A stretch of 64,000 bases of DNA, taken from NCBI GenBank assembly GCA_030674185.1, contig CM060307.1, forward strand, positions 51,603,699-51,667,698. The letters are read 5' to 3'. Below, piece by piece: positions 31,027 through 42,745 of this stretch (within the stretch, counting starts at the first letter, position 1; each line of letters begins with the position of its first letter). The position numbers and the translations under genes are program-made. The stretch is from Monoplex corrugatus. Taxonomy: Eukaryota; Mollusca; Gastropoda; Littorinimorpha; Ranellidae. The notes below the pieces were generated by a model. That model was not told where the DNA came from, ran no database searches, and saw only the letters and a program-made list of their open reading frames with translations.

Positions 31027-33674
31027 GATTTTAAGGATTTCCATAAAGTCTGGACAAAAATGAATCAAATGAAAAACGGAGTCAATTTACCCACGTGTCC
31101 AATAATGATTGATACATGTCACAAATTTCCTTCTGACATGGACAAAGCTGAAACTTTTGTAGAACTCTTTGCTGAAAATAGTAAAGTAGACGGGTTGTCT
31201 CCTAACAGCAAACACTACAGAGAAATGGCAGCTAACAACCCTATCTTCATTGATCCAATACCTCAGAATGATCGCTGGTTTAATTCTCCGATCACCTTAG
31301 AAGAGCTAAAAAACACTATCTTGTCTCTACACAACAAAAGCAGTTCGGTAGGTGTCGATGCAGTTTCAAATGAAATGATTAAGCATCTTCCAGAAAATTA
31401 TATTATTTTCTTACATAACATTTTTCAGAAATGCTGGGTGAGTGGAACTGTACCACAGGTATGGCAAAAGTCTGTTGTTATACCCATATTAAAAGCAGGA
31501 AAGCCTAAAAACAATAAAAACAGTTACAGACCTATTGCTTTGACGTCCCATACGAGCAAACTAATGGAAAGATTGGTCTTAAACAGACTTATACATTACT
31601 GTGATAGAAATAACGTTATTCCGGTAAACCAGGCAGGTTTCAGAAAAGGGAGATCCACAGTTGAGCACCTGGTTAAACTTACAATTCAGATGAAACAACA
31701 ATTTGCTCGTAGAAAGTCTTTTAGCAACTTTATTTATGTGAAAAAAGCTTATGATCAAGTTTGGCATACACGTTTATTGTACAAGCTGAAATCTATTGGT
31801 CTATCTGGCAATATTATAATTATATTAAGTCCTATCTAGCCAATAGAATAATTCAGGCAAGAGTGGGAACAAGTTATTCTTCTTCACGATGTCTTGACAT
31901 GGGAATTCCTCAAGGTTCAGTGATAGCACCTATTTTATTTAATATCCTTATATATGATCTTCCTAAAGTACTCTCAAATCGTGTTGTTTTAGAATTACAT
32001 CAGGAAATTGTATCAATCTGATCTTGATAGTCTTGGAAACTACATGGTCTGTCGTTGTCAGCAGAAAAAACTAACATGATGCTCTTTAATCCTGGTGGTA
32101 CTTTAAATAACTTGCCGACTTTCAGACTGCATAGTGAAGCGATCCATTACAAACAGGTTGTAAAATTTCTGGGAGTCTTTATAACATCGAAATTAAACTG
32201 GAATGTCCATTTTGATTATATTTTAACAAAAGCAAGAAAAGCCTTAAATTTCTTAAAGAAAATAAGCAGATTACCCTGGGGAATGGATACAAACATACTT
32301 CTCCATCTATCAACAGCACTTGTAAGATCTAAATTATCTTACGCACAAGAAGTGTTCTTCAGTGCACCCAAATATTTACTAAAGAAGATTCAAAGTTTAG
32401 ACTGCAAAAGTCTTAAAATTGCACTAGGTGTATCAGCCCATGCTTCTTGCTGGAAACGTACAAAGTTGCTGGAATTCTGTCTCTGAACAGCTATCGTGAG
32501 CTAGCGACAGGAAAATTTGCAATCAGAACTAATTCACAAACGGACAATTTTGTGAGCAAGGAAATTAAACTAAGGTCTGATGTTGACTTTCCAAAACGAG
32601 CAAGCAACATTTCATCACAAATGACTGTTGCAACTTATGTATCTGACTTAGTCAAACAGTCTAACATAAATTTGGATGAAATAGCTGAGACACCATCCAC
32701 AACGCCTATCCCTACATGGGAAATGCTTAAAGCCACTTTTGATATTGATTATACAGATGCCAAGAAATATGAAAACATTAACGTTTCGATATGCACAGCA
32801 AGAGAACACGTCGATGAAAAATACCGTACCCACCTCCATATTTTTACCGATGGGTCAGTCTTAGAAAATAAATCTGCTGGAGCAGCGTTTTACGTTCCAA
32901 AATTTAAAATACAAAAGTCATTTTTCATTGGGCCAAATATATCTATATTTACAGGGAATTAGTCGCTATTATACAAGCGTTGCATTATTTAGTAGACCTT
33001 AAACCTGTATTTTTCAAAGTAGTTCTCTTTGTTGATTCAAAATCTGTATTATATGCCTTACAGTCTTTTAATACAGACACAAGACCTGACTTAATTACTG
33101 AAGCAAATCATCTTATACATCGTTTAAGGACAAAAGATATAGATATCAGTTTATGCTGGGTGCCTTCTCACGTTGGTCTTCATGGCAACGAAGTAGTAGA
33201 CAGAGCAGCTAAACAAGGTGCACACAACACTGATAATACTATAGAATTACGTATTAAAACTTCCGTAAAAGAAGCTTGCAATTTGCTAGAATCAGCCTCA
33301 TGGATTCGATTTCATGAACATTTCAATGAAAAGTTTATGACACAACAAATGATAAAACTTTCATTTCAAAATGTATGTAAAAATTGCAGTATTCTTCCAT
33401 ATATCATTCGAGATCGATTGTTGCTGTTCATTTTCGTATTCAGCTAAACGCATTGAAAACAAAATATTGTAAAAATATCAAGTGTATTTGCGGCGAACAA
33501 TTCACACTGTTTCACTGTTTATTTTACTGCAAAATGCTACGTTCTTTTTTACCAAAAATATTTACACAAGAAAACTATTCTGAAACTCATTTTAAAGAAG
33601 TAACTTCAGATCAGTCTTTATCAGTTAAAATTTCAGAATCATTGGTTCACAGTCCTGTTAATGTATTGCTTTAA
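31027..33674 (+). pseudogene. LINE copy 2 RT and RNase H, YADD deleted
   Basis: RT motifs [21 protein letters not shown] and [11 protein letters not shown] are present, but VVL runs straight to ELHQEI at 31991. About 70 bp with the catalytic YADD motif is gone. RNase H pieces (FTDGS, VDSKS, WVPSHVGLHGNEVVD) survive in shifted frames; the TAEL motif is lost to a frameshift (IFTGN, 32950). It cannot give an active RT. Confidence 0.85.
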
Positions 33675-33847
33675 GTTTATGAAGTTAGTATTTTAGCGTT
33701 AAATTTTTCCTTCACATTGTTAATGTTAATTGTTAGTGTTAAGATCTTGTTCCATTTTTCTATTTACCCACTTACTTATGTCTTTTACTCTGTCTCCCCT
33801 CTCCCCACAATGCAACTCGCCCACCTCTCATCCTCCATTTTTTCCCC

Positions 33848-33882
33848 CGTCTAATATCACTCATAGTGAACAGACGTTAAAT
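33848..33882 (+). promoter_or_regulatory. LINE 3' terminal hairpin, copy 2
   Basis: GTCTAATATCACT, loop CAT, AGTGAACAGACG. Same two-tier stem as copy 1 with one change in the internal loop only. Confidence 0.7.
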
Positions 33883-33897
33883 TAAAGAACGAACGAA

Positions 33898-33955
33898 TTC
33901 ACACACAAACAAACACACATACACACACATGAACACACACACAAACACACACACA

Positions 33956-33990
<35 letters not shown>

Positions 33991-34065
33991 TCACATACAC
34001 ACACGCGCGCGCGCGCGCGCGCGCACGCACGCACGCACACACACATACACACACACACATCGAAC
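33898..34065. repeat. (CA)n with (CG)n at 3' end of LINE copy 2
   Basis: CA repeats with AAAC interruptions, a pure CG run at 34004-34024, then GCAC and CA repeats. Confidence 0.95.
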
Positions 34066-34500
34066 AGAAATACTTTTGCCAAATGCTAACAGTCATCGCA
34101 CAAACCAACCAATCAAGCAAACAACAGCGAACCCAACAATCGCGAATCATGGAATGCAAGCCCATACAGTAGCAATTGCTCGCCAGATAATGTGTGTCTG
34201 TCCAAATCACATGTCACGTTGATGTCTTCAAAAACATGGTCCGTACTCTCTGGTATTTTTTGTTAGTTAGGGAAATGACAACATTAAGTTCACTGTCACC
34301 CACTGAGAACGTAAGGTTTTTGGCCTGTGTCGTAAAGGGGGCATTGTCAAGTTGCCATCTTTCACATACTGGGTAAACATTAGCAGCTACAGTTGAATCC
34401 AAGGTCATGGTACGAGATTATGTATAGTTCTTGGCCGAGTCGTGAGGTGTGCAATTCAAGTGTAACACCACAAGTATTGCTGTGTCAGGTCAGCCACTGG
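34066..34500. other. Unassigned spacer
   Basis: No gene recognised. A block 'agtattgctgtgtcaggtcagccactggga' at 34472 recurs at 34590 ('aatattgctgtatcagg'). Confidence 0.45.
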
Positions 34501-34767
34501 GAATTTTATTTATTTATTTATTTATTCATTTATTTATTCATTTATCATTTTTTATCTACTTATTTATTTGCTTGTTTTGTGACACCAGAAATATTGCTGT
34601 ATCAGGTCTGCCACTGGGAATTTATACTTTTACATGTCTATTCATTTGTTTGTTTGCTTGCTTGTTTGTCTGTTTATCTATTCATTTGTTTTTCCATTTG
34701 TTTAGTATGCTTGTTCGTTCGTTCGTTCGTTTGTTAGCTCGATTGTTTACTTGTTTATTTGTTTATA

Positions 34768-34809
<42 letters not shown>

Positions 34810-34830
34810 GTTGATTGAGACAAATGGGTC
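34501..34830. repeat. (TTTA)n, (TTTG/TTCG)n and (GATT)n tetranucleotide tracts
   Basis: TTTATTTA at 34505-34570, GTTTGTTTGC and GTTCGTTCGT at 34645-34735, then ATTGATTGATTG at 34770-34810. Confidence 0.9.
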
Positions 34831-35192
34831 AAGAGAGCTTAATGTTGCCAAAAATCGTGAAAAAGAAATCCCTTTGATTGAATCTATCAATCACTCAACA
34901 GTAAGAAACGCAATTTTCACCTTCAGTATATACCTCTCTTCCTGATTCTGACAGTGTGGCATGTGTACAGTTCAATTTATCAAAGCAAAACGTTTTGTTA
35001 AAAGATGACCGATCAGCCAAGTATTTTGGTCCAGCCACTCTGCAAAAATATACAGTACACAAACATCAGTACACAAAATCCACAGTGCTTATTGCTCAAA
35101 GCCACTGTGATCTTGAAGAAGTTTCGGATAAAACAAACTTTGAAAAACATCGACGAGGATTGGAGAGTGTTACAACAGAGAAAATACAAACG
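34831..35192. other. Unassigned spacer
   Basis: No gene or known repeat recognised before the foldback arm. Confidence 0.4.
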
Positions 35193-35683
35193 AGAAGAAC
35201 AAGAAAACCAATGTAAGCGCGCATCCAACGAGACAAAACAAAACAAGCGCAAATTTTCGGCCAACTAGCCTTTGTCAAGCGCGAACGCACGGTCACAAAC
35301 AGATCACAGACACCAAACAATGGATAATAAAAACGGGACTAAAAACTTCCCTGCCGCCTCGTCCAGTGGGTAAGAAATTCCGGGACTAAAAACTTCCCTG
35401 CCGCCTCGTCCAGTGGGTAAGAAATCCCGGGACTAAAAACTTCCCTGCCGCCTCCAGTGGGTAAGAAATCCTGCCCTCGTCCAGTGGGTAAGAAATCATT
35501 TCTTACCCACTGGACGAGGCGGCAGGGAAGTTTTTAGTCCCGTTTTTATTATCCATTGTTTGGTGTCTGTGATCTGTTTGTGACCGTGCGTTCGCGCTTG
35601 ACAAAGGCTAGTTGGCCGAAAATTTGCGCTTGTTTTGTTTAGTCTCGTTGGATGCGCGCTTACATTGGTTTTCTTGTTCTTTT
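35193..35683. mobile_element. Large foldback element
   Basis: The left arm, about 35193-35375, pairs with the right arm 35498-35683, with very few mismatches over more than 180 bp. Arm landmarks: GAAGAACAAGAAAACCAATG, GCGCGCATCCAACGAGAC, the core CGCAAATTTTCGGCCAACTA, GTCAAGCGCGAACGCACGG, and CTTCCCTGCCGCCTCGTCC. The centre holds three to four copies of a ~46-bp unit ending AGTGGGTAAGAAATCC and closes at GAAATCATTTC. The sequence right of the arm (GTGTTTGCTTGGGCGCGGGC) resembles that of the copy at 0.5 kb. Probably a MITE or foldback transposon; no transposase is seen. Confidence 0.8.
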
Positions 35684-37091
35684 GGTTCGTGTTTGCTTGG
35701 GCGCGGGCAGTCGCACTTGTTTTGGATAGTGAAAATACAGTTTAGATCCTGTCAGGCTTCAAAAAAGCGTTATTTACACTTTTTTTTTCTCAAAAAGTGT
35801 TGACAGTAAACACTTTTTCTTTAGTCCGTATGACCTTGATCTTTCAGCTTTGTCTTTCAAACTTACACTTTTTACGCATCCTGAACAGTTTTCGGCATTA
35901 ACCAAAATATACCAAAGGTCAACACATAAAAAAAAGGGGTGGGCTAGTTTCACGGATGCCGTAACTATAGAATGATGAAATCATTGGTTCACAGAAATGA
36001 TGAAGCAACATCCCCTTTAAAAAGGACAAAAGAATGACGATTGAAGTCTTTCCATTTGGGACCAAAGTTCGCCAGAGTCAGATCTAGCGTGGTACCACTT
36101 GTGGTATGTCAGCCACGCCGCCTTGAACGGTCATCTGATAAAGAGGTTGTTGGATAAACTTCAAACTTGAGTTTTCAATGCTGAGAAGCTAAGAATATCT
36201 CAAATTTGATTTTAGTATTTGTGGAAGGGTGGGGTGGTGGGATGTGGGGGGGGGGGGGGGGGCTGGGAGTAGGGTTGTGTTGGATCGGAGGGCAGGCAGC
36301 ACTACGCTGGAGTCATTTACCCGTCTTTGTAATGTTTATCCATCTCCTTCAGTGCACTGGGTTTTGCGTGTAGTTTTGAGGCTTTGATGTGAAGGCTTTC
36401 ATTTTCGACTGTATTTTACACATAATTATACAAGATTCATTGATAAGATAATCGGATCATTTACTCAAAAAAGGTAGTGTGGATTGTGGTCTCGCGCCCA
36501 CTTTACTTGATTGATTGTTTGCGACTGGCTGTTTATTTGCATACCCAGGCCTGTAATGTCCCAATATTGCTCCTGTGCATCCCGCATCTGTAGTTCCAGG
36601 TGGCTTTTATGGCGTGGAAGACGCCCGTGTTCACACTTTGTCCGTCCCGGGAAAGAAGTCGCCACATTGCAGAGTTACTTACTATTTCCATTCTTTGTGC
36701 GTGTTTTCTTGTTGTTGTTGTTGTTGTCGTCGTCGTCGTTGTTGTTGTTTACAAGTAAGAATTGTTTTTTTCTACTTTTGTTAACATCTGAAAGTTATTT
36801 TTTGTTTGTTTTCTACAGTTTGTTTGGAGTTTGGAATTTGCTCAAGAGGAAGTATATTGCATTCGGACAATTCTAAAGTGTAGTATTCATTTCAGGAAAG
36901 AGGGAGCTGTATGTGGTTTGATTCTGGGTGTAGGTTTATATATGAACTCAGTTATTTCTTCTAGGATTGCTCTTTGGCCCGGTACGGTTGATCTGTTTGA
37001 CACATCATTTATAACCAAAGTAAAAACGAGAGAGAAATAGAGATTTTTAGTCTCTCACAAACACACTCACACATGCCCAGCACACGCTTAA
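35684..37091. other. Unassigned region
   Basis: No gene with recognisable features on either strand. Simple tracts only: a G run at 36246-36263 and TTG/TCG triplets at 36710-36750. A minus-strand reading at 36465-36665 shows nothing familiar. Confidence 0.4.
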
Positions 37092-37275
37092 CCCTTCAAC
37101 TCCCGCACTCTATCCACCAACTGCAAAAGGTCAACTCTTTGACTCCCTTACCCTATCCATCAGCTTCCTACAGGAAGTAGGCGGATGGGGTGAGGGATCA
37201 AAAGGTTACGTTTTTACTTTGTTAGCATGACTGGCAGTGGAGGCTGCTGAAGGATAGCGTGTGGGAGTCAAAGGG
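37092..37275. mobile_element. TTAA palindrome element (short-left, long-right)
   Basis: TTAA at 37088-37091 and 37276-37279, ends CCCTTCAACTCCC and GAGTCAAAGGG. Short left arm 'tatccaccaactgcaaaagg', centre CTTCCTACAGGAAG with one mismatch to the consensus, long right arm with TTTGTTAGCATGACTGGC. Confidence 0.8.
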
Positions 37276-37526
37276 TTAAACGCATGATATTCGGACAAAG
37301 AACTGCAATGCAAGAAATAAAGGAAATGATTCTCTTTCAGTGATCCGTTACAATGTCCACAATTTTTCATGTAATATAGAACTGGAGTTTATACTACCCA
37401 AACAGATAGGAGAGCAGATGTATCTAACAAGCAATATACGCAGGCAAACGTACCCGCTGTGCAAAAGCAAGTAGTTCCAAGACTGATATCTTATCAACGT
37501 TTGCGTTTAGTACCAGTTTCTTTATC

Positions 37527-37536
37527 ATAGCTCTTC

Positions 37537-37567
<31 letters not shown>

Positions 37568-37698
37568 TGGTCTCTCTCTCTCTCTTTCCTCTCTCTCTCT
37601 CTTGCTTTCTCTCTTTCTCTCTCTCTCTCTTTCTCTCTCTCTCTCCTTCTCTCTTTCTCTCTCTCCTCCCTCTCTCTCTCCCTCTCTCTCTCTCCGTC
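37527..37698. repeat. (CT)n microsatellite
   Basis: CT repeats with TTTCT and CCCT interruptions. Confidence 0.95.
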
Positions 37699-38870
37699 AC
37701 TTGATTTATGAACAGACTGATTTCATAACATTTTATAGACACGAGATAAGCAAAGCAGTTCAATTCATCAGCTGTCAGAACTGTCAAATCCCCCTTGCTG
37801 ACAGCCAGTCCAAACTGGGCTCCATTTCACGGCCACAGCCATGTTCATCCCTCCTCGTCACCCCCACCCCCACCTGAGTTCGCTCTGTAAGTCCGAATGG
37901 AATAAGACAGATAAGCATAAAAAATAGCCTCTTGTCGTCTTACTGGCAGAAAGGGGCGCGAGATAACCCAGTAACCGAGATCTCTTTCAAGTTCTCAGCG
38001 ATACCGTTCTGTTCCAACCATAACTGGCTCGTGCGGAGGGCAACAAATTCACCACACAGTCCAGCTTAAAAAGTTTGGCACCTTCGGCACACCTACAGCG
38101 GCAGGTGATTTAAAGGAGTGTTTGTCAAACCTTGAACCCCCAATTACCTCCCTGTCTGATAATGCTGCAGCACAGTTATGTGTCTCGTCTGAATCCTTCT
38201 GCTATACTTGGGTCACCCCTGCCAGTCGGCCCGGTTTTAATCAAAGGGGCAGCGTAATTCCAAAACAGGACTGTTTCATTTTGTCGTTTGTCAACACGGA
38301 TTTAATCAGTGCAATACTCTCCCAGCTTGTTTTCGTGATCCCCGTTCCCAGAACAGCAAGAGTAACAATGCTGAAACCACAAGCAAACCTATTACCTCAA
38401 GAAACTATCAAAATAACAACTTTAACAGCAACAACAGCGACAATGACAACAACGACAACGACGATAATTATACGAAGCAATAAAGCCAGTCAAACTATGG
38501 TAAAAGTATCGTTTTTAATGTTGAATTAAATTATATGACCCTCACACACATTATTTCCTCTCAATTGATTATGTTTTAAAGTTTTTATTCTAAGGCGAGC
38601 AAAAGAAGAAACAAGATGATACGGTCAAAGAGTGTGCGGCTGATCAGTAGAATAAATGAGTTTTTAATGAAATAACAAGTCTGACATTAAACTAAATATT
38701 TATGATAAACTCTTTCCAGAATTTCTGTTAATAAAAAATACGGTCAAACCCCACACTGTATGCCGCAATGAAAAATAAGAAAAGAAACAGAAGGAAAACA
38801 GACTGTAGAGGATATTAAACGTCTTAAAAGGGTTGAAAATGAACAGAAAGTGAAATAAGAGAACTGTAAG
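37699..38870. other. Unassigned region
   Basis: An open frame at 38122-38529 has no recognisable family and ends in AAC/ACG triplets; I do not call it a gene. Nothing else is seen until the LINE fragment. Confidence 0.4.
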
Positions 38871-40110
38871 AAAAAATCGAGAACTTCTGACGATTCGGGA
38901 CAAAAGAATGGAGGCTGTTTTATTAAGCTCGAAGTCCGAACGGATTGCAGATGTGGAAAAAATCTTAATAGTTTTGTCACCTTGAAGAAAGGAATTATGT
39001 GGGTAAACAGATGAAAACATTCACTGAAACTGAGGGCATTCTTTAGGAAAACCAAGAAAATATACCTCATGAATTAAATTCTTTAAAAAAAAAAATCTAT
39101 ATAAGAAAGACAGATTAAAGACTGTGACATAGATCGTCTCATCAAAACGATATCCCACATTATCGAATGAAGAAAAACGATTTTTGGATGATGAGATAAC
39201 TATACATGAAACACGCGCGTGGCACTGAAAAATATGAAAAAGACACAAGTCTGGGCACAGACGGATTTAGCACAGAATTTTAAATATTTTGGGGGGGAAC
39301 ATTTGTTGTTAGATCACTGAATAAGGCATACAAAGATGGAGAACTTTCTACAATGCAGAAAGAAGGATTGATCACTTAGCATTTCCAAAGGTGACAAACC
39401 TAAACAATACATGAAAAATAATGTCCTTTTCCTTCCTTAATGTTTTGTATAAACTGGGCTCAGCATGTTTCAAATAGAATAGAAAAAAAAAGGTTGTACA
39501 AATACTTATCAATGAAGACCACACAGACTTTATGACATACAGATTATATGTGACAATTAAGATTAATATGTGATTTGATAGATTACTTAAATCTAAACAG
39601 CATACCAGGTTTGTTACTCTGTATTAATTTCGAAAAAGCTTTTGATTCACTTGATTGGCGGTTATGCTCAAACGTTTTGAGAGCCTATAGGTTTGGAACT
39701 AGTGTTTGTTGGTGGATTCAAATCTTCTGTAAAAACATGAAATCAATTCTCTTTCTAAACGGTTAGACAACAGAATGGTTTACAATCGAAAGGGGATGTA
39801 GGCAAGGAGATCCAATCTTACCTACCTTTTTATTCTTTGCGCAACGATTCTAGCCATAATGATAAGAAAAGATGACTCAGTAAAAGGAATACAGGTTCAT
39901 GATGTAGAACACAAAATTTCCCAGTTTGCTGGTGATACACAATTAATAAATATTGGAGATAATACTTCTTTTGAAAAATCTATGAGTATACTTGATACGT
40001 ACAGCACAGTTTCAGGCTTATTCATGAACAGCGAGAAAATTTACGATATATGGGGGAGAGAGAAAATCACAAATTTAAAAATGATATGAAATCCTTGTAG
40101 GTTTAAAATT
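38871..40110 (+). pseudogene. L1/Tx1-type LINE fragment, decayed
   Basis: Joined over frameshifts the region reads LEERNYVGKQMKTFTETEG (38970-39030), then DIPH, then S-x-GTDGF (39245, the L1-like SPGTDGF motif). FEKAFDSLDW (39626), ERGCRQGDPILP (39790), then KISQFAGDTQLI (39915) follow. The catalytic F/Y-A-D-D is changed to F-A-G-D. The stops are many. It has no RNase H and belongs to a lineage different from the LINEs at 24-34 and 59-63 kb. Minus-strand open frames over this stretch are shadows. Confidence 0.75.
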
Positions 40111-40439
40111 CTTGACCTTTAGTTCACCCAGCAGATATTAATTTGTGAAACCATCAATTATAACGACAAACTGTCAAAAGTAAAAACGTTATATAAAATT
40201 TGGTAAAAAAAAAAAAAAAAGAGAGGGAGAGAGAGAACCATCACTCTAATTAAGTAAAGTGGCAGTTCTAAAGTCTCATTTGCTTGTGGATATTATTGCC
40301 GGAATTACCTGGTCACTTTATACAAAAGTGACAATAGTTGTGTTTTCAATTTGTGTGGAATGGAAATCAGGATAAAATCAGCGAAAAATTGCCACTAAAG
40401 GTATAAATTAAAGGGGGTTGAGTATACCTGAATTACATA
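40111..40439. other. Unassigned A/T-rich spacer
   Basis: Contains an A run at 40206-40220 and a short GA run; nothing else. Confidence 0.4.
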
Positions 40440-40509
40440 CATATACATATGTATGTATATCATATTCATGTAATGTATACGTATATCATATATATGTATT
40501 ATACATACG

Positions 40510-40540
<31 letters not shown>

Positions 40541-40604
40541 TATATCATATATATACATACACACACACACATATATATATATAATATATCATTGTGTGTG
40601 TGTG

Positions 40605-40645
<41 letters not shown>

Positions 40646-40672
40646 GTGTGTGTGTGTGTGTGTGTTTTCTCA
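40440..40672. repeat. (CATA/TA)n and (GT)n microsatellite cluster
   Basis: TACATA/TATATA repeats followed by a GT tract (40591-40669) that abuts the 37-bp minisatellite. Confidence 0.95.
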
Positions 40673-40689
40673 TCGTGCCAGTAATATAT

Positions 40690-41420
40690 GCACATGTCAA
40701 TGTAACAATAGTTCGTTATAATACGCACAAGTCACTGTAACATTATGTGTTGTTATGATACACACAAGTCACTGTAACATTATGTTTGTTATGATACACA
40801 CAAGTCACTGTAACATTATGTATTGTTATGATACACACAAGTCACTGTAACATTATGTGTTGTTATGATACACACAAGTCACTGTAACATTATGTGTTGT
40901 TATGATACGCACAAGTCACTGTAACATTATGTGTTGTTATGATACACACAAGTCACTGTAACATTATGTGTTGTTATGATACACACAAGTCACTGTAACA
41001 TTATGTGTTGTTATAATACACACAAGTCACTGTAACATCACGTGTTGTTATGATACACACAAGTCCTGTAACATTATGTGTTGTTATGATACGCACAAGT
41101 CACTGTAACATTATACATCATTATGATACGCACAAGTCACTGTAACATTATACATCATTATGATACGCACAAGTCAGCGTAACATTATGTATCATTATAA
41201 TACGCACAAGTCAGTGTAACATTATGTATCATTATAATAAGCACAAGTCAGTGTAATATTATGTACCATTACAATACGCACAAGTACGTGAAGTCAGTGT
41301 AACATTTTGCACCAACAGGACACGCACAATGTAAAATTTTGTATCAACATGATTCGTACAAGTCAGTGTTCACATTTGGCGCCATTATGGCAGGCACTAG
41401 TTCGTGTACTCATCTTATAC
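40690..41420 (+). repeat. 37-bp minisatellite
   Basis: About 16 tandem copies of a 36-37 bp unit: CACAAGTCACTGTAACATTA then TGTGTTGTTATGATACA. Central copies are nearly identical. Copies after 41100 carry TACATCATTATGATACG, and from 41290 they decay. The unit has no dyad symmetry and no spacers, so it is a minisatellite, not CRISPR. Confidence 0.95.
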
Positions 41421-41521
41421 CACGATGATACGGACAGAGTACACATATTGTACAATATGACAATGATACACATAAACAATGATTATACTGTGTGCATGTT
41501 TGTAAACCAGTCGATGCTAAT

Positions 41522-42038
41522 ATCCCCCATCGGGATGCCGGGGACTCTTTTAGTATAAATAGTATTCCCACCTTCTGAAAATTCTGTGCTAGAAATGTCC
41601 TCTTTTCTGTCATCCTCTGTGTTTCTACCTTGTTGCTTTGCTTTCTGTCATTTCTTCCTATCATTTTCTGTCTGGATGGTCCATTCACCTGTACGTGTTC
41701 GATAAAGTCTTACATACTTTTTCTTAGGCTTGATAATTGGGTGCGTGTATTCAGTGCATTTTTGGCTCTAGGGAGGTGAGATATGTGAAAGCAACTTTAT
41801 GTTATTTATCGCTCGTTTTTATGTTTTGTGTATTTTGAATCCCCTATGCGATAAACTGGACGGAGTGGCCAACGGCAGGAGCATCTCCTTGGATTATGTG
41901 CGCGAATGCATTGATACGTGTATTTAATTTTCTTTTCTTTTTTTATTTCCTTTGAAGCTTAATATGTTTTGAAGTAGTTATAACCCTGATATGGCTTTAC
42001 GCAGTCGGCTGGGCTTTAAACAACAATAACATAACAAA
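41522..42038 (+). mobile_element. R2rep copy, full length with 11-bp target duplication
   Basis: TCGATGCTAAT at 41511-41521 is repeated at 42039-42049, exactly flanking the repeat. It starts CCCCCATCGGGATGCCGGGG, has TATAAATAGTATTCCCACC, GGAGTGGCCAACGGCAGG, GCGAATGCATTGATACG and the 3' GGCTGGGCTTTAAACAAC with a CAATAACATAACAA tail. It is the best reference copy for the family. Confidence 0.85.
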
Positions 42039-42049
42039 TCGATGCTAAT

Positions 42050-42587
42050 GGTTGATAAAAAAAAAAAAAGTCTGAACAAATTTCCAAACAAAATGAAAAA
42101 AACACGATGGGTGAAGCACAGCAGGATTTTCAGAGAGGCATATTCCCAACTTTGCAATATGGTCTTACTCTTAACATGTGTGATAAATAAGTTCATGCAT
42201 TCAAGGCATAAACAAATAGAATTACACTTTATTATATTTACAAACAGTATAATTATATGGCATACTCACAAATTCCGTTGCCCATCTATAGAACCCACAT
42301 ACTGAATGTAACTAATGCTGTGGCGACGCGTTTAAACTTTATCACCTGTCGTCTGCTTTGCGCGCGCCATGTTCGCCAGCAGACGACATGTCGCCTGCTG
42401 AAAATCAAAGCCACCCAGCTATCAGATTCGCAGACACACACCTGACAAGACCCTGAAGTGTTGCGCGTTTTTAAAGCAACGCTCCCACGGCAGACTTCCG
42501 CTGGCTTCCCCCCCCCCCCCCCCCCCCCCCCCGTATAACACATGAGAGGCCTTAGGGCCACCAATGTTTCTTTATAACTTTATTTAA
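42050..42587. other. Unassigned region with short GC-rich hairpin
   Basis: GTCGTCTGCT at 42349 pairs with AGCAGACGAC at 42378, around TTGCGCGCGCCATGTTCGCC. A C run occupies 42508-42532. The GC-rich part could be a promoter or first exon, but no reading frame supports that. Confidence 0.4.
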
Positions 42588-42745
42588 CCCTTTGAATCCC
42601 GAACCCTATCCACCAACAGCCTTTGACTACCTCATTCTATGCACCAGCAGGAAGCTGGTGGATAGGATGCGGGAGTCAAAAGGTTAAATTTTCGCTTTGC
42701 TAGCATGATTGACAATTCAGGATGCTAGTGCAGGGAGTCAAAGGG
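42588..42745. mobile_element. TTAA palindrome element, centre shortened
   Basis: TTAA at 42584-42587 and 42746-42749, ends CCCTTTGAATCCC and GAGTCAAAGGG. The left arms are compressed ('ccaccaacagcctttgac'), the centre is reduced to CACCAGCAGGAAGC, and the right long arm contains GCTTTGCTAGCATGATTGAC. Partial core deletion, as in the copy at 9297. Confidence 0.75.

Larger units (their letters stand above)
30531..33885 (+). mobile_element. I-superfamily LINE copy 2, 5' truncated and broken
   Basis: By eye roughly nine in ten bases match copy 1. It begins in the endonuclease (ELVPCCTW) directly after (CA)n and ends with the hairpin tail at 33848-33882, followed by CA repeats. The coding frame is broken by a TAA at 31024-31026 (TTA in copy 1), by shifts near 31715 and 31817, by a ~70-bp deletion at 31991, and by shifts near 32449, 32956 and 33385. 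Confidence 0.85.

Noticed and set aside
38122..38529. 135-codon plus-strand open frame
   Set aside because: No recognisable domain, ends in AAC/ACG triplet repeats and has no splice or promoter support.
40690..41300. Possible CRISPR array (37-bp repeats)
   Set aside because: Units are contiguous without unique spacers and the genome is eukaryotic; it is a minisatellite.
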